From NCBI GenBank assembly GCA_021737085.1, contig JAIPEP010000007.1, positions 1 through 42,368 of the forward strand: a stretch of 42,368 bases of DNA, written 5' to 3'. This document shows, in pieces, positions 32,766 to 42,184 of the stretch. Below the pieces are notes generated by a model, which saw only the letters and a program-made list of their open reading frames with translations, ran no database searches and was not told the DNA's origin. Numbering within the stretch: position 1 is the stretch's first letter; each line of letters begins with the position of its first letter. Source of the DNA: Desulfohalobiaceae bacterium (GTDB lineage: Bacteria; Desulfobacterota; Desulfovibrionia; Desulfovibrionales; Desulfothermaceae). The position numbers were made by a program, and so were the translations under genes.

Positions 32766-34169
32766 ATGCAACAGAAGACATCCCCCAATATGCGGCGTAT
32801 TGCTCCGCGCCCCCCTTTTTCTGCTGCGCTTTCCGCCGCCCTGCTGTGTCTCGCCCTTCTTCTCATCGGGGCGAGTCTCCCCGGAAAATCCCGGGCGCGC
32901 ACCGTCGAAGCCCTTTCCGTGCGCATCCAGGGCAGCATAAACCCTGCCCAAGCCGACATGCTCACCAGGGCTGTGGAGCAGTGCCGAACAGAAGACTATG
33001 ACCTCCTTCTGCTCAGCCTGGACACCCCGGGCGGTCTGGGCCAGACCATGCGGGAGATGGTGCAGACTGTGCTCAACTCTCCGGTGCCTGTTGCGGTCTG
33101 GGTGGGCCCCCGCGGGGCCAGGGCGGCATCTGCGGGAACCTTTCTCGTGGCCTCCTCCAGCGTGGCCTCCATGAGCCCGGAGACCACCATCGGCTCCGCC
33201 TCTCCGGTGAGCGCAGGGGGCAAGGAAATCTCCGAGACCATGAAGAAGAAGATCGAAAACGACTTTGTGAGCCTTATACGCGGCGTGGCCTCGGACAAGG
33301 GTCGCAACGTGGAATGGTACGAAAAGGCGGTCCGCGAGGCGGCGAGCCTCTCCGCATCCCAGGCCGCGGAAAAGGAGGTAATCGATCTTCTGGCGGACTC
33401 GCCCCAGGATCTCATGCGACAGATCGGCGAACGAGGCCTGCCCCTGAACGGGGAAACCGTCACCTTCAGCCCGGAGGAGTATAGCATTACTTCCTTCGAG
33501 CCTAGCCTGCGCTTCCGTATCTTCTCCTGGCTCCTGCATCCGCAGATCGCCTATCTTCTCCTGCTCGGAGGCATAGCCGGCCTGTTCTTCGAGCTGTCCA
33601 ACCCGGGAGCTGTCTTTCCCGGTGTCTTCGGCGGGGTGTGCCTGGTGCTCGGACTTTACGCCATGGCGGTTTTGCCTGTCACCGTGGCCGGCCTGCTGCT
33701 CATCTTCCTCAGCATCCTGCTCTTCGTCCTGGAGCTCGCAGTGACCAGTTACGGGCTGCTCACCATCGCCGGAGTGGTCAGCCTCTTTTTCGGATCCATC
33801 CTTCTCTTTAACTTCGAATACGGGTTGGGTTCCCTTCCCCTGGGCACCATACTGCCCACGGTTGCAGTGGTCTGCGCCTGTATTGTCTTCGCCCTGTACC
33901 TGGTGACCCGGGCCCAGCTCAAACCCCGCACCACGGGCGCGGAGGCCATGAAAGGCCTTATCGGGCGCGTTACCCGCTGGGAGCAGGACAGGGGTCAGAT
34001 CATGGTCCGCGGCGAGCTCTGGCGGGCCCGTTCCGCAAGCGGTGCGGCACTTGCCCCGGACACCACAGTTCGCGTGGTGGACATCCAGGGGCTGCATCTC
34101 ATGGTGGAGCCGGTACCTTCGGAACAGGAGCCGCAAGAGGCCGAAAAAAAGGCCCGATCCAAAACATAG
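32766..34169 (+). CDS. NfeD family protein, long form with ClpP-class serine protease domain
   Basis: A 467-residue membrane protease of the NfeD1b type, partner of slipin/stomatin proteins. A signal or anchor segment (about 17-40) leads to a periplasmic ClpP-like domain: LLLLSLDTPGGLGQTMREMV, then the nucleophile motif AASAGTF with serine 122, SPETTIGSASPV, and lysines 160-162 in the region expected to hold the general base. Five or so membrane segments occupy about 260-395 (YLLLLGGIAGLFFELSNPGAVFPGVFG is typical), and a soluble beta-barrel NfeD domain ends the protein (GLIGRVTR ... GELWRARS). The slipin gene follows after 167 bases. Some members cleave the C-terminus of their slipin. The start ATG at 32766 has no clear ribosome binding site; the ATG at 32790 is an alternative. 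Confidence 0.9.
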   Translation: MQQKTSPNMRRIAPRPPFSAALSAALLCLALLLIGASLPGKSRARTVEALSVRIQGSINPAQADMLTRAVEQCRTEDYDLLLLSLDTPGGLGQTMREMVQTVLNSPVPVAVWVGPRGARAASAGTFLVASSSVASMSPETTIGSASPVSAGGKEISETMKKKIENDFVSLIRGVASDKGRNVEWYEKAVREAASLSASQAAEKEVIDLLADSPQDLMRQIGERGLPLNGETVTFSPEEYSITSFEPSLRFRIFSWLLHPQIAYLLLLGGIAGLFFELSNPGAVFPGVFGGVCLVLGLYAMAVLPVTVAGLLLIFLSILLFVLELAVTSYGLLTIAGVVSLFFGSILLFNFEYGLGSLPLGTILPTVAVVCACIVFALYLVTRAQLKPRTTGAEAMKGLIGRVTRWEQDRGQIMVRGELWRARSASGAALAPDTTVRVVDIQGLHLMVEPVPSEQEPQEAEKKARSKT

Positions 34170-34336
34170 GCCATGGTAGATAGACCGGAGAAAGGCAAGA
34201 TGACAAAGGACAAAGGTAAGTAAAGGAAATAAACTGGGGCGGCGCTCTGCCGCTTGGCTGATTCAACAAACAAGGCCTGTTCCCGGCAGGTTACGGATAA
34301 AGACCTACGGGAAGGGCGCAAACAAGGGAGTCGGAC

Positions 34337-35218
34337 ATGGAATCCTTAGGCTACACCCTGGCAATCATCCTCATTCTGCTCATCCTCTTTCTCTCCTCCG
34401 CGATCCGGATCCTGCGGGAGTACGAGCGCGGCGTGGTCTTCCGGCTCGGACGCATTCTCAAGGCCAAAGGTCCCGGGCTGATCCTGCTCATCCCGGTCAT
34501 CGACAAGATGGTCAAGATCTCCCTGCGCATCATCGCCCTGGATGTGCCCAGCCAGGACGTAATCACCAAGGACAACGTGAGCGTGCAGGTCAACGCGGTA
34601 ATCTACTACCGGGTCGTGGACCCGGTGAACGCGGTAATCCAGGTGGAGAACTACAACTTCGCCACCTCGCAGCTGGCCCAGACCACCCTGCGCAGCGTCT
34701 GCGGGGCGCGGGAGCTTGACGAGATCCTCATTCACCGGGCCGAGATCAACGACCAGATCCAGGAGATCCTGGACGAGCACACCGACGCCTGGGGCATCAA
34801 GGTGACCAACGTAGAGATCAAGTACATCGATCTGCCCCAGGAGATGCAGCGGGCCATGGCCAGACAGGCCGAGGCGGAGCGGGACCGTCGCTCCAAGGTG
34901 ATCAATGCCGAGGGCGAGTTCCAGGCCTCACGCCGTCTGACGGACGCGGCCAAGGTCATCAGCCGCTATCCCCAGGCCCTGCAGCTCCGCTATCTGCAGA
35001 CCATGCGGGAGATGACCTACGAGAGCAAGGCCTCCACCATCATCCCCGTGCCCCTGGAGATGTTCAAGTACATCGCCACCAAGGGGTCCTTCGAGGAGGA
35101 GGCGCCTCCTCCGGAAGAGGAGCCGCCGGAGGAAAACCCGGATCTGCAAACAGGCTTCGATCCGGAACAGGCCCAGGATGATACCCCCTTTGATCCCGAT
35201 GCGAAGCCCTCCTCCTAA
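34337..35218 (+). CDS. Slipin, SPFH/stomatin-like membrane protein
   Basis: A 293-residue slipin. One N-terminal membrane segment (about 5-24) precedes the SPFH domain with [33 protein letters not shown] and [15 protein letters not shown]. The coiled-coil region ends in the conserved [27 protein letters not shown]. The tail is unusual: about 45 residues rich in Glu, Pro and Asp ([16 protein letters not shown]), absent from many slipins. GGGAG lies upstream of the ATG. With the upstream NfeD it forms a membrane microdomain/protease pair, separate from the HflKC pair at the other end of the window. Confidence 0.94.
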   Translation: MESLGYTLAIILILLILFLSSAIRILREYERGVVFRLGRILKAKGPGLILLIPVIDKMVKISLRIIALDVPSQDVITKDNVSVQVNAVIYYRVVDPVNAVIQVENYNFATSQLAQTTLRSVCGARELDEILIHRAEINDQIQEILDEHTDAWGIKVTNVEIKYIDLPQEMQRAMARQAEAERDRRSKVINAEGEFQASRRLTDAAKVISRYPQALQLRYLQTMREMTYESKASTIIPVPLEMFKYIATKGSFEEEAPPPEEEPPEENPDLQTGFDPEQAQDDTPFDPDAKPSS

Positions 35219-35279
35219 CGGTTCCTTCCCCTGTAAAGAATAGCGCCACAGGAGGGGCCTTGGAAAGCCGTGAACCTCC

Positions 35280-35311
35280 AGAGCCGGGCCGAGGGCCCGG
35301 CTCTTTTTCTT
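35280..35311 (+). terminator. Intrinsic terminator after slipin gene
   Basis: AGAGCCGGGCC (35280-35290), loop GAG, exact complement GGCCCGGCTCT (35294-35304), then TTTTCTT. A perfect 11-bp GC-rich stem with a T-run 62 bases after the slipin stop; it closes the nfeD-slipin operon. Confidence 0.93.
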
Positions 35312-35863
35312 ACAACCCTCATTCCCGGGCAGACCCGGGCCCAACCAAGCAGGAAAATGCTACGAGGCGAGTCAAGGGATGCGCTGATGCCTATGTTTCA
35401 TCCTGGGGTCCATTGCCGGGAACAGCTCAAGCTGCTCGGTTCCAGCTAACAAGACGCCGTATGTTCTACTCTCGCCCTCTGCAACGCGGGCTGTCAGGCT
35501 ATACCGCCTTGATCCCCATATCGCGAAGAAACAGGCAGCCAAGCATATGAAACACGGCTTCAGCGCACTCCCTGACGAGCCTCGCCGTATTTCAAGTTAA
35601 TTCAAAGTGTTAGACACGTTTTCATATAAATCCTCTAGTCCCTCCCATTCAGTACAGCACACTGAGTGCCGCACCCTATGCTTCCCTCTGGCCGAGACCG
35701 CCTTCCGCCTGTTGCTTACCCTGCCGCTTATCTTTTACAACCTTCCCTGCCCCAAGAGAACTACTCCGTATACAACACCCCCTGCACAAGCGAACCCGGA
35801 CAAAGGCAGCAGGACCGGTTTATCCGGGTGAGCAAAACGCCAATCCTTTGCCGGACCGCAACC
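35312..35863. other. Gap between slipin terminator and hrpB
   Basis: About 550 bases. It begins with repeated CCCGGG palindromes (about 35326-35342). The hrpB frame is open upstream of the chosen start, from about 35666, but the extra residues do not look like helicase sequence. No RNA gene or repeat was recognised. Confidence 0.45.
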
Positions 35864-38197
35864 ATGCAACAACTGCCCATTGAAGAGATACGCTCCGAGC
35901 TCGAGGCCAAGCTGCCCCAGGCTCCCGTGGTTATCGAGGCCCCGCCAGGAAGCGGCAAGTCCACCAGGCTGCCGGTGTGGTGCGGTGAAACTGGGCGCGT
36001 GCTCGTGGTTGAGCCGCGCCGTTTGCCCTGTCGCTCCCTGGCCGAGTACGTGGCCCGCTGCGAAGGCACCGAACCCGGAGGCCGCATCGGGTACGCCATC
36101 CGCTTCCAGAGCCGCTACAGCGAAAAGAGCCGCATCGTCTTCGCCACCCCCGGAGTGGCCCTGCGCTGGTTCGCAGCGGACGGGTTTGCCGGATTCGACA
36201 CGGTCATCTTGGACGAGTTCCACGAGCGGCGCTGGGACACCGACCTATTGGCGGCGCTGTTGCGGGAGAGGGACAAGCGCCTGGTCCTCACCTCGGCCAC
36301 AGTGGAGGGCCGCCGCCTGGCCCGCTACCTGGATGGGCACCGCATCCGGGCCGAAGGCAAGCTCTACCATGTCACGGTCCAATATACCGAACAGAGCTCC
36401 CTGCCACGGACCAAGGACCTGGACAAGCGGGCTGCGGACGCTGCGGCCAAGGCCCTGGAACGGGCCGAGGGAGGGGACGTCCTCGTCTTCCTTCCCGGCA
36501 AGGGAGAGATCCAGGGGGTGCAGTCCCGGCTGCAGAAGAAGCGGATCGCCGCGGAGACCATCCCCCTGCACGCCTCCGTGGATAAGGCCAGCCAGGATAA
36601 GGCCTTGAATCCCGAGGGGAACCCCCGCATCATCCTGGCCACCAATGTGGCGGAGACCTCCCTTACCCTGCCCGGAGTGCGGGTAGTGGTGGACAGCGGC
36701 CTGGAACGCCGCACTCACTATCGCAACGGCCGCACCGTGCTCGCCCTGTCCGCCATCTCCCAGGCAGCTGCGGAGCAGCGCTCCGGCCGGGCCGGACGCC
36801 TCGGTCCGGGACTCTGCCTGCGCCTCTGGGGCAGGGCCGCCCGGCTGGAGCCTTACACGCCCCCGGAGGTGGTCCGGGAGGATCCTGCGGAGTTCGTCCT
36901 GGCTGCCGCGGCCTGCGGCAAGCGCATCCGGGACATGACCTGCCCGGACCCCATCCCGGAACATTCCCTGGAGGCCGCTGTGAATCGGCTACGCAGCATG
37001 GGGGCCATGGACGACAACGGGGACATCACCGAGCACGGCCAGGCCCTTTTCCGCCTCCCATTGGACTCCCAATTGGCCCACCTCATCGCCGCAGCCTCCG
37101 GGGAGGAGACGCAGGCGGACGTAACCGATTTGGCGGCCGCCCTCACCGCGCAGGGACAGATCCTCTCCCCCCACCAATCGGACAAAGGCCGGGAGGAGCT
37201 AGCACACTTCGCTCCCGAACCCTGCGACGCCTGCACCCTGATCCGCCTGGTGCGCAAGGATCCGCCCCGGGCGGTCCAGGTAAACAAAAGCGCCCTGCAG
37301 GAGGCTAGGCGCACTGCGGAACAGATCCGGCACAGCCTGGGAATTCCCTCCGCGGGTGCAGATGCGCCGAACCGGCAAGAGTTGGTCCGACAGATCCTTC
37401 GCGCCGATCCCGAGCTCGCCTTTGTCCGCCGCATCAAGCGGGACTTCTCCCTGGGAAACGGCAGCGAGGAGGTGGAGGTGGGCGGAGACAGCCGCATGCA
37501 GCCAAGCCACGCCGCGGCCATTGTCCTGGACCGGCACAGCATCCCGGGCAAGGGGACCACCAAGACGTTGACCATCGCCACCTGCCTGGCTCCGGTCAGC
37601 TTCGCAGAACTGGCCCGCGCCGGCCTGGGCGAGATTGTGCGCAGGGAGCCCTTCTGGGAGAAGGGCCGCTTGCAGCAGACTGTAGAACGGGTCTATGCCG
37701 GCAGGGTCATCGACTCCTGGAGGGAGGAGCCCGAGGGTGAGGCCCTTTGTCGAGCGGTGGCCGAGCTCATCGCCAAGGGAGACCTCTGGCCCGAGACAGG
37801 AGAGCGCCTGCGACGGGACATCGAGGCCTGGAACCTTTACCTACGCCTTGGGTTCGACAGTGGCGAGCAGGTGGATATTCGAGACTGGCTTTCAGAGCGC
37901 CTGGCGGATATCGGCCTGGAGAAAAGCGAGGACCTGGAGGTCCTGGAGCCGGAGGACCTCCGCTTCGAGGGTGTTCCGGACTGGGAGAGAGAGGAGTTCG
38001 ACCGCTACTATCCCCGCCGCCTGAGCCTGGCCAATCTGGAGGTGAAGGTGGAATACGAGCCAGGGCTGGGCCGGATAACCCTGGTCAAGACCTCGGGCAT
38101 CCGCAAGAATCCGCCCCAGCGCTGGGAGCTGCCCGCCTGGGGCCGCGGCTGGGAAATCCGCTTCCGGGCGGGAAGCCGCGTGGTGCCTATTGCCTAG
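35864..38197 (+). CDS. hrpB: ATP-dependent RNA helicase HrpB
   Basis: A 777-residue DEAH-family helicase. The start MQQLPIEEIRSELEAKL aligns with the short N-terminus of E. coli HrpB; the frame extends upstream to about 35666 but without family-like sequence. Walker A is APPGSGKST (26-34), motif II is DEFHERRWDTDLLAALL (typical HrpB DEFH instead of DEAH), motif III TSATV, motif V NVAETSLTLPGV and motif VI QRSGRAGRLGPG. The C-terminal HrpB_C domain closes with the PPQRWELPAW-type end. Its cellular role is not well defined in other bacteria. The gene is convergent with ade, 35 bases between stops. Confidence 0.92.
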   Translation: MQQLPIEEIRSELEAKLPQAPVVIEAPPGSGKSTRLPVWCGETGRVLVVEPRRLPCRSLAEYVARCEGTEPGGRIGYAIRFQSRYSEKSRIVFATPGVALRWFAADGFAGFDTVILDEFHERRWDTDLLAALLRERDKRLVLTSATVEGRRLARYLDGHRIRAEGKLYHVTVQYTEQSSLPRTKDLDKRAADAAAKALERAEGGDVLVFLPGKGEIQGVQSRLQKKRIAAETIPLHASVDKASQDKALNPEGNPRIILATNVAETSLTLPGVRVVVDSGLERRTHYRNGRTVLALSAISQAAAEQRSGRAGRLGPGLCLRLWGRAARLEPYTPPEVVREDPAEFVLAAAACGKRIRDMTCPDPIPEHSLEAAVNRLRSMGAMDDNGDITEHGQALFRLPLDSQLAHLIAAASGEETQADVTDLAAALTAQGQILSPHQSDKGREELAHFAPEPCDACTLIRLVRKDPPRAVQVNKSALQEARRTAEQIRHSLGIPSAGADAPNRQELVRQILRADPELAFVRRIKRDFSLGNGSEEVEVGGDSRMQPSHAAAIVLDRHSIPGKGTTKTLTIATCLAPVSFAELARAGLGEIVRREPFWEKGRLQQTVERVYAGRVIDSWREEPEGEALCRAVAELIAKGDLWPETGERLRRDIEAWNLYLRLGFDSGEQVDIRDWLSERLADIGLEKSEDLEVLEPEDLRFEGVPDWEREEFDRYYPRRLSLANLEVKVEYEPGLGRITLVKTSGIRKNPPQRWELPAWGRGWEIRFRAGSRVVPIA

Positions 38198-38232
38198 ACA
38201 TGTGGAAACTGTTTCCGGAGAACTGTCCATGG

Positions 38233-39849
38233 CTAAGCAAGGAACTCGAACCGCTCCGCATCGAATATCCCCCTGTCGCTGATCCTGAGGCTGGGGATGA
38301 CCAGAAGAGCCATAAAGGACAGCACCATGTACGGGGCCCGGAGCGGACTCCCCATTTCCCCGGCCATACGGGTCAGACGCTCGTAGACGGTCGACACCTC
38401 CCCGCCGGGGCGATCGCTCATGAGCCCGGCCACGGGCAGGGGTAGGACCTCCTCCCTGTCCCCGAGCACCGCGGCGATCCCGCCCCTGTGTCGCATTACC
38501 AGGTCCACCGCCCTGGCCAGATCCGCGTCCGAGGCGCCGACGGCCACGATGTTGTGCGAGTCGTGGGCCACGGAAGAGGCTATCGCCCCCTCCCGAAGCC
38601 CGAACCCCCGCACGAACCCTGCCGCTGGATCGGCACGGCGGTAGCGACACACTACTGCGATCTTGTTCATGCCCTGCCCCGGCGAGGCCAGGAGCTCGCC
38701 CTCCTCGCTCGGGAGCCGGTCCCAGGTCTTGCCCGTGAGCAGGGAACCCTCGCTCGCCTCGATCACGGGAAAGCTCTCCCCATCCCACCGGATCCGGAAA
38801 TCCTCCGGGGCGGGCGAATGCGGGACGAAATTGTTCACAGGGCTCACAGTCCCTTCCCGGAAGAAGACCTTGCCGCCTTCCTGGACACATTCGCCGTCGA
38901 TCCAGGTCTGCTCCACCTCCATATTCTCCGTGTTTGCCACCACGAGGAAGTCCGCGGGATCGCCTTCCTGCAGAAGGCCGACATCAAGGCCGTAGTGCCG
39001 CACCGGCACCACGCTGCAGGCTTCCAGGACGTCCCATAGATCCAGTCCCCGCCTCAGGGCACGGGCTGCCAGGGCGTTGATGTGTCCCTGCTGCAGGTCG
39101 TCGGGGTGCTTGTCGTCACTGCAGAACATGATCCGTCCGGGGTATTTCTCCAGGGCGGGAATGAGCTCGTCGAAGTCCCGCGCCGCGCTGCCCTCCCGGA
39201 TGAGGACCAGCATGCCCTTTTCCAGCTTGTCCAGCGCCTCCTCCAGCGAGGCGCACTCGTGGTCCGTGGAGATGCCCGCAGCGATATACCGGGCCGCCTG
39301 CTCTCCGGTGAGACTGGGAGCGTGTCCGTCCACCGGCTTGCCCCGGTCCAGGGCCGCCCGGATCTTGGCCATGACCCCGGCGTCCTCCGCGAGTACTCCG
39401 GGCCAGTTCATCATCTCCCCCAGGAAGGGGATGTCCTCGCGGTCCAGGAGCCTGCCCACGGCATCGGCATCCAGCTCCGCGCCGGAGGTCTCGAAGGGAG
39501 TTGCGGGCACGCAGGAAGGTACCCCGAAGGCGAATTTCAAGGGGGACTCGCGGCCGTTTCGGATCATGAAGTCGATGCCTTCCACCCCGCACACATTGGC
39601 GATCTCGTGGGGGTCGGAGACCGTGGCCACCGTGCCGTGCCGCAGCGCGATCCGCACGAATTCCGTGGGCACCAGCATGGAGCTCTCGATGTGCACGTGC
39701 GCGTCCACGAATCCGGGTAGGATGTAGCTGGAGGGAATATCCCCGCCCGTCCCCCGGACCGCGGTAATCCTCCCGTCGCTGAAGGCCACCTCTCCTGGGA
39801 GCCGCCTCCTGCTCACCGGATCCAGAACAATGCCCCTGACACTATCCAT
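38233..39849 (-). CDS. ade: Adenine deaminase
   Basis: Converts adenine to hypoxanthine and ammonia in purine salvage. The ATG at 39849 (MDSVRGIVLDPVSRRRLPGEVAF) has GGGGG seven bases upstream and gives 538 residues; the frame extends to 39903 without support. Amidohydrolase metal motifs are GFVDAHVHIESSML and HGTVATVSDPHEIANVCG; FLGEMMNWPGVL, DGHAPSLTG, ISTDHECAS and FCSDDKHPDDL follow, and the C-terminal domain has RGFGLREGAIASSVAHDSHNIVAVG, the mark of bacterial Ade. Length matches the family (B. subtilis 577). Confidence 0.94.
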   Translation of the reverse strand: MDSVRGIVLDPVSRRRLPGEVAFSDGRITAVRGTGGDIPSSYILPGFVDAHVHIESSMLVPTEFVRIALRHGTVATVSDPHEIANVCGVEGIDFMIRNGRESPLKFAFGVPSCVPATPFETSGAELDADAVGRLLDREDIPFLGEMMNWPGVLAEDAGVMAKIRAALDRGKPVDGHAPSLTGEQAARYIAAGISTDHECASLEEALDKLEKGMLVLIREGSAARDFDELIPALEKYPGRIMFCSDDKHPDDLQQGHINALAARALRRGLDLWDVLEACSVVPVRHYGLDVGLLQEGDPADFLVVANTENMEVEQTWIDGECVQEGGKVFFREGTVSPVNNFVPHSPAPEDFRIRWDGESFPVIEASEGSLLTGKTWDRLPSEEGELLASPGQGMNKIAVVCRYRRADPAAGFVRGFGLREGAIASSVAHDSHNIVAVGASDADLARAVDLVMRHRGGIAAVLGDREEVLPLPVAGLMSDRPGGEVSTVYERLTRMAGEMGSPLRAPYMVLSFMALLVIPSLRISDRGIFDAERFEFLA

Positions 39850-39942
39850 CGCTATACCCCCTGTCCGTGCCCCCTGACAAAAGCCGTTCCATCGAGCCAA
39901 CAAGACCGAAACCCGGACTTCCTGCCCGACTCAAGACATCTT

Positions 39943-39986
39943 CCCCTGGTTTTCGCGGATTTGACTGAAAGCCACGAAAATCGGGG
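39943..39986. repeat. Imperfect hairpin between sigma-54 activator and ade
   Basis: CCCCTGGTTTTCGCGG (39943-39958) faces CCACGAAAATCGGGG (39972-39986); most positions pair. It follows the activator gene on the minus strand and may act as a terminator or RNA processing stem, although no T-run is present. Confidence 0.45.
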
Positions 39987-40040
39987 TCACTCCATCCCTG
40001 AAATCATTGCCTTCATTGGTACTGGCTCCGCGGTAAACGG

Positions 40041-41621
40041 TCAATGCGATTGAGGGCGTGTTTTTTGGGATGAGCTCCAGACCCTTCGCTTATAGTCCAC
40101 CCCCAATTTGTCCATTCGCTGCCGCAAGGTGTTCGGATGGATGTCCAGCAGCTCAGCCGCCCCGCCGGGTCCGCTGATTTTCCCCCGGGATCTTTGCAGT
40201 GCCTGACGAATATGCTCGGCGCACACCGTATCCAATGAGGGAAAGTGACCCTGCTCCGGCTGTCCTGCCCCCGTCTCGAAGCGCGACTGCCCCATGCCTT
40301 CCAAGAGGGAGTCGACTTCGAGCACTTCTCCGGAGGAGAGAATAAGGGCCCGTTCTATGAAGTTCTCCAGCTCGCGCACATTGCCCGGCCAGTCGTAAGC
40401 CATCAGCTTATCCAGGGCATTGGATTCCAGCTTGGGACGGTAGGAAAGCTTCAGCTCCGCCGCCTTTCGACGCAGGAAATGGTGGACCAACGCCGGGATG
40501 TCCTCCTTTCTCTGGCGAAGGGACGGCACCAGGATGGGGAACACGTTGAGCCTGTACCACAGATCCTCCCGAAACTCCCCTTTTTGAACCATCTGCGCCA
40601 AATCCCTGTTCGTGGCCGCGATAATCCGAATATCCAGGGGAATGGTCTGTTCGCCCCCCACCCGCTCGATCTCCTTGCGCTGCAGGACATGCAATAGCTT
40701 GACCTGGGACTGCAAGGGGAGCTCGCCGATCTCGTCCAGAAAGACAGTCCCTCCCTGTCCTCGTTCCAGGCGCCCTCTCGACTGTCGCTCCGCCCCGGTG
40801 AATGCGCCCTTTTCGTGCCCGAACAGCTCATTCTCCAGCAAGGAATCGGGAATCGCCCCGCAGTTCACCGTGATCAAAGGCCCCTGGGACCGCAGGGATA
40901 GATTGTGGATGGTGTCGGCGACGATTCCCTTGCCGCAGCCCGTCTCCCCCAGGAGCAGGACGGGATTGTCCATCTGGGCGACTTGATGCACCTGATGCAT
41001 CACTCCGCTGAGGCCAAAATCGGCCCCGATGATCTCCCCGCCCTTGCTCGCCCTGAGCTCCTGCTGGAAATAGCGGCTGTCGTCGGCCAGCAGTTCGTTG
41101 AGGTGGACCACCTCCATGTGTTTCAGGGCGTTGGCCAGGGCGATGGCCAACGGCTCTCTCAGGAGGACGAAGAGTCTGCCGTGGTCCTCGGTGTATTGAT
41201 GGGTGCCCCGGATTTTGACCGCTACATCGCCGATGTAGCTCTCGTCGAGAGACAGGCGCATGATCATGATGGAGAAATCGGTATCCACGTTCAGCTGATG
41301 CAAGGTGTCAAGGATCTTCGGCTCATCATGGGGATTGTTGCCTATGTGCACACACTCCATGCCGGGCCTCTGGTTTTCCGGCGCCTCCCAGTCAATTGCG
41401 GGAACCGAAATGACATTCAGATTCTGCTCCTCGGACCCTCCAGCCGCGGCAATGAACTGGAGCATCTGCACATCCGGCAGATAGACGGAGAGATGCATGG
41501 AATCGGCGGGGATGAATCGCTGCAGATAGGCCAGACAGCGCTCCAGGGACTTGTTGATGTCCAGGCTGCTGCAGATGCGCAGGACCGCTTCCCAAAAAAA
41601 GGCTTCCGTCAACTGTTCCAT
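40041..41621 (-). CDS. GAF-domain sigma-54-dependent activator
   Basis: A 526-residue enhancer-binding protein. Residues about 1-180 form a GAF-like sensory domain. The AAA+ domain holds GETGCGKG (225-232), GAFTGA (272-277, the loop that contacts sigma-54) and GTVFLDEIG (291-299), followed by the arginine-finger region FREDLWYRLNVFPI. The C-terminus (about 470-515) is a Fis-type helix-turn-helix (GGAAELLDIHPNTLRQRMDKLGV). It is divergent from the ABM-fold gene at 41793, whose promoter is of the sigma-54 type, so that gene is the likely target. Three related sites between the genes (41631-41695) are candidate binding sites. The signal sensed is unknown. Confidence 0.95.
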   Translation of the reverse strand: MEQLTEAFFWEAVLRICSSLDINKSLERCLAYLQRFIPADSMHLSVYLPDVQMLQFIAAAGGSEEQNLNVISVPAIDWEAPENQRPGMECVHIGNNPHDEPKILDTLHQLNVDTDFSIMIMRLSLDESYIGDVAVKIRGTHQYTEDHGRLFVLLREPLAIALANALKHMEVVHLNELLADDSRYFQQELRASKGGEIIGADFGLSGVMHQVHQVAQMDNPVLLLGETGCGKGIVADTIHNLSLRSQGPLITVNCGAIPDSLLENELFGHEKGAFTGAERQSRGRLERGQGGTVFLDEIGELPLQSQVKLLHVLQRKEIERVGGEQTIPLDIRIIAATNRDLAQMVQKGEFREDLWYRLNVFPILVPSLRQRKEDIPALVHHFLRRKAAELKLSYRPKLESNALDKLMAYDWPGNVRELENFIERALILSSGEVLEVDSLLEGMGQSRFETGAGQPEQGHFPSLDTVCAEHIRQALQRSRGKISGPGGAAELLDIHPNTLRQRMDKLGVDYKRRVWSSSQKTRPQSH

Positions 41622-41630
41622 GCTTCAAGC

Positions 41631-41695
41631 TCACATTATTTGGTAAAAGATATGTCTGGCCACGAAATAAAGTAGCTGTTTCACGAAATAATGTA
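41631..41695. promoter_or_regulatory. Candidate activator-binding sites (repeated CACGAAATAA motif)
   Basis: CACGAAATAAAGTA (41661-41674) and CACGAAATAATGTA (41682-41695) are direct repeats 21 bases apart, two helical turns. The inverted half CACATTATTTGG (41632-41643) is nearly the complement of the second repeat. They lie 55-120 bases upstream of the -24/-12 promoter, the expected place for an enhancer-binding protein, and also overlap the activator's own upstream region, so autoregulation is possible. Confidence 0.6.
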
Positions 41696-41746
41696 AAATA
41701 GTATTGCGACTTCATGCCAACTTCTTGATTTTCTTGAATCAGCCTT

Positions 41747-41762
41747 CTGGCACGATAAATGC
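41747..41762 (+). promoter_or_regulatory. Sigma-54 (-24/-12) promoter of ABM-fold gene
   Basis: CTGGCACGATAAATGC has GG at 41749-41750 and GC at 41761-41762, exactly the 12-base spacing of sigma-54 promoters, with the TGGCACG consensus intact. The start would be near 41774, about 20 bases before the ATG. A TGATT/AATCA inverted pair lies just upstream (about 41726-41742). Confidence 0.82.
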
Positions 41763-41792
41763 TTTGCTCGCTCCGAAGCAAGGACGGAAGCT

Positions 41793-42083
41793 ATGTGGAT
41801 CGAGACCATAACTGTTCGGACGGCAAAATCCCAGCAAGCGAAAAGCTTGCTGGGAGAGCTGGCAGCCTGCCGGGTGAGCTGCATGCATTCCAGGCCCATA
41901 TGTTTCGAGTGCTATCAGAACATGGAAATAGCCAACGAAATCAGCGTCCAGCTTCTGTGGAATGAAAAGGTGCTCGCCCCGGAGAAGACACAGTGCGGTT
42001 TATTCATTTCAAGGTGGTTCGAGAAATACGGGATTGTGCGTCATACGATCTGGATGTCCGCTTTAGGGGCCAGCGACACATAG
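41793..42083 (+). CDS. ABM-fold small protein (antibiotic biosynthesis monooxygenase-like)
   Basis: A 96-residue protein. The pattern (MWIETITVRTAKSQQAK at the start, CFECYQNMEIANEISVQLLW in the middle, FEKYGIVRHTIW at the end) fits the dimeric alpha/beta-barrel ABM family, which includes small quinol or heme-type monooxygenases and many proteins of unknown role. Four cysteines (about residues 26, 37, 40 and 68) are more than usual for the family. AAGGACGGAAG precedes the ATG. It is driven by a sigma-54 promoter and lies divergent from the GAF sigma-54 activator, which points to an inducible stress or redox function. The fold assignment is by eye. Confidence 0.68.
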   Translation: MWIETITVRTAKSQQAKSLLGELAACRVSCMHSRPICFECYQNMEIANEISVQLLWNEKVLAPEKTQCGLFISRWFEKYGIVRHTIWMSALGASDT

Positions 42084-42184
42084 TGGATCGCATACGACGA
42101 GGATACGGCTTGCCTTCTTGGCGCCGACAACCAATAAATCAAATGTGGATTGTCCTGACGTCGAGCTTAGGCATCGGCATATAG

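Noticed and set aside
32739-34136. A 465-codon minus-strand frame opposite nfeD
   Set aside because: It mirrors a well-supported NfeD protease gene and its composition (His/Gly/Asp/Glu-rich) is that of an antisense shadow.
35666-35863. Extended N-terminus of HrpB
   Set aside because: The 66 extra codons are Pro/Thr/Arg-rich and unrelated to helicase sequence, whereas the ATG at 35864 matches the usual family start.
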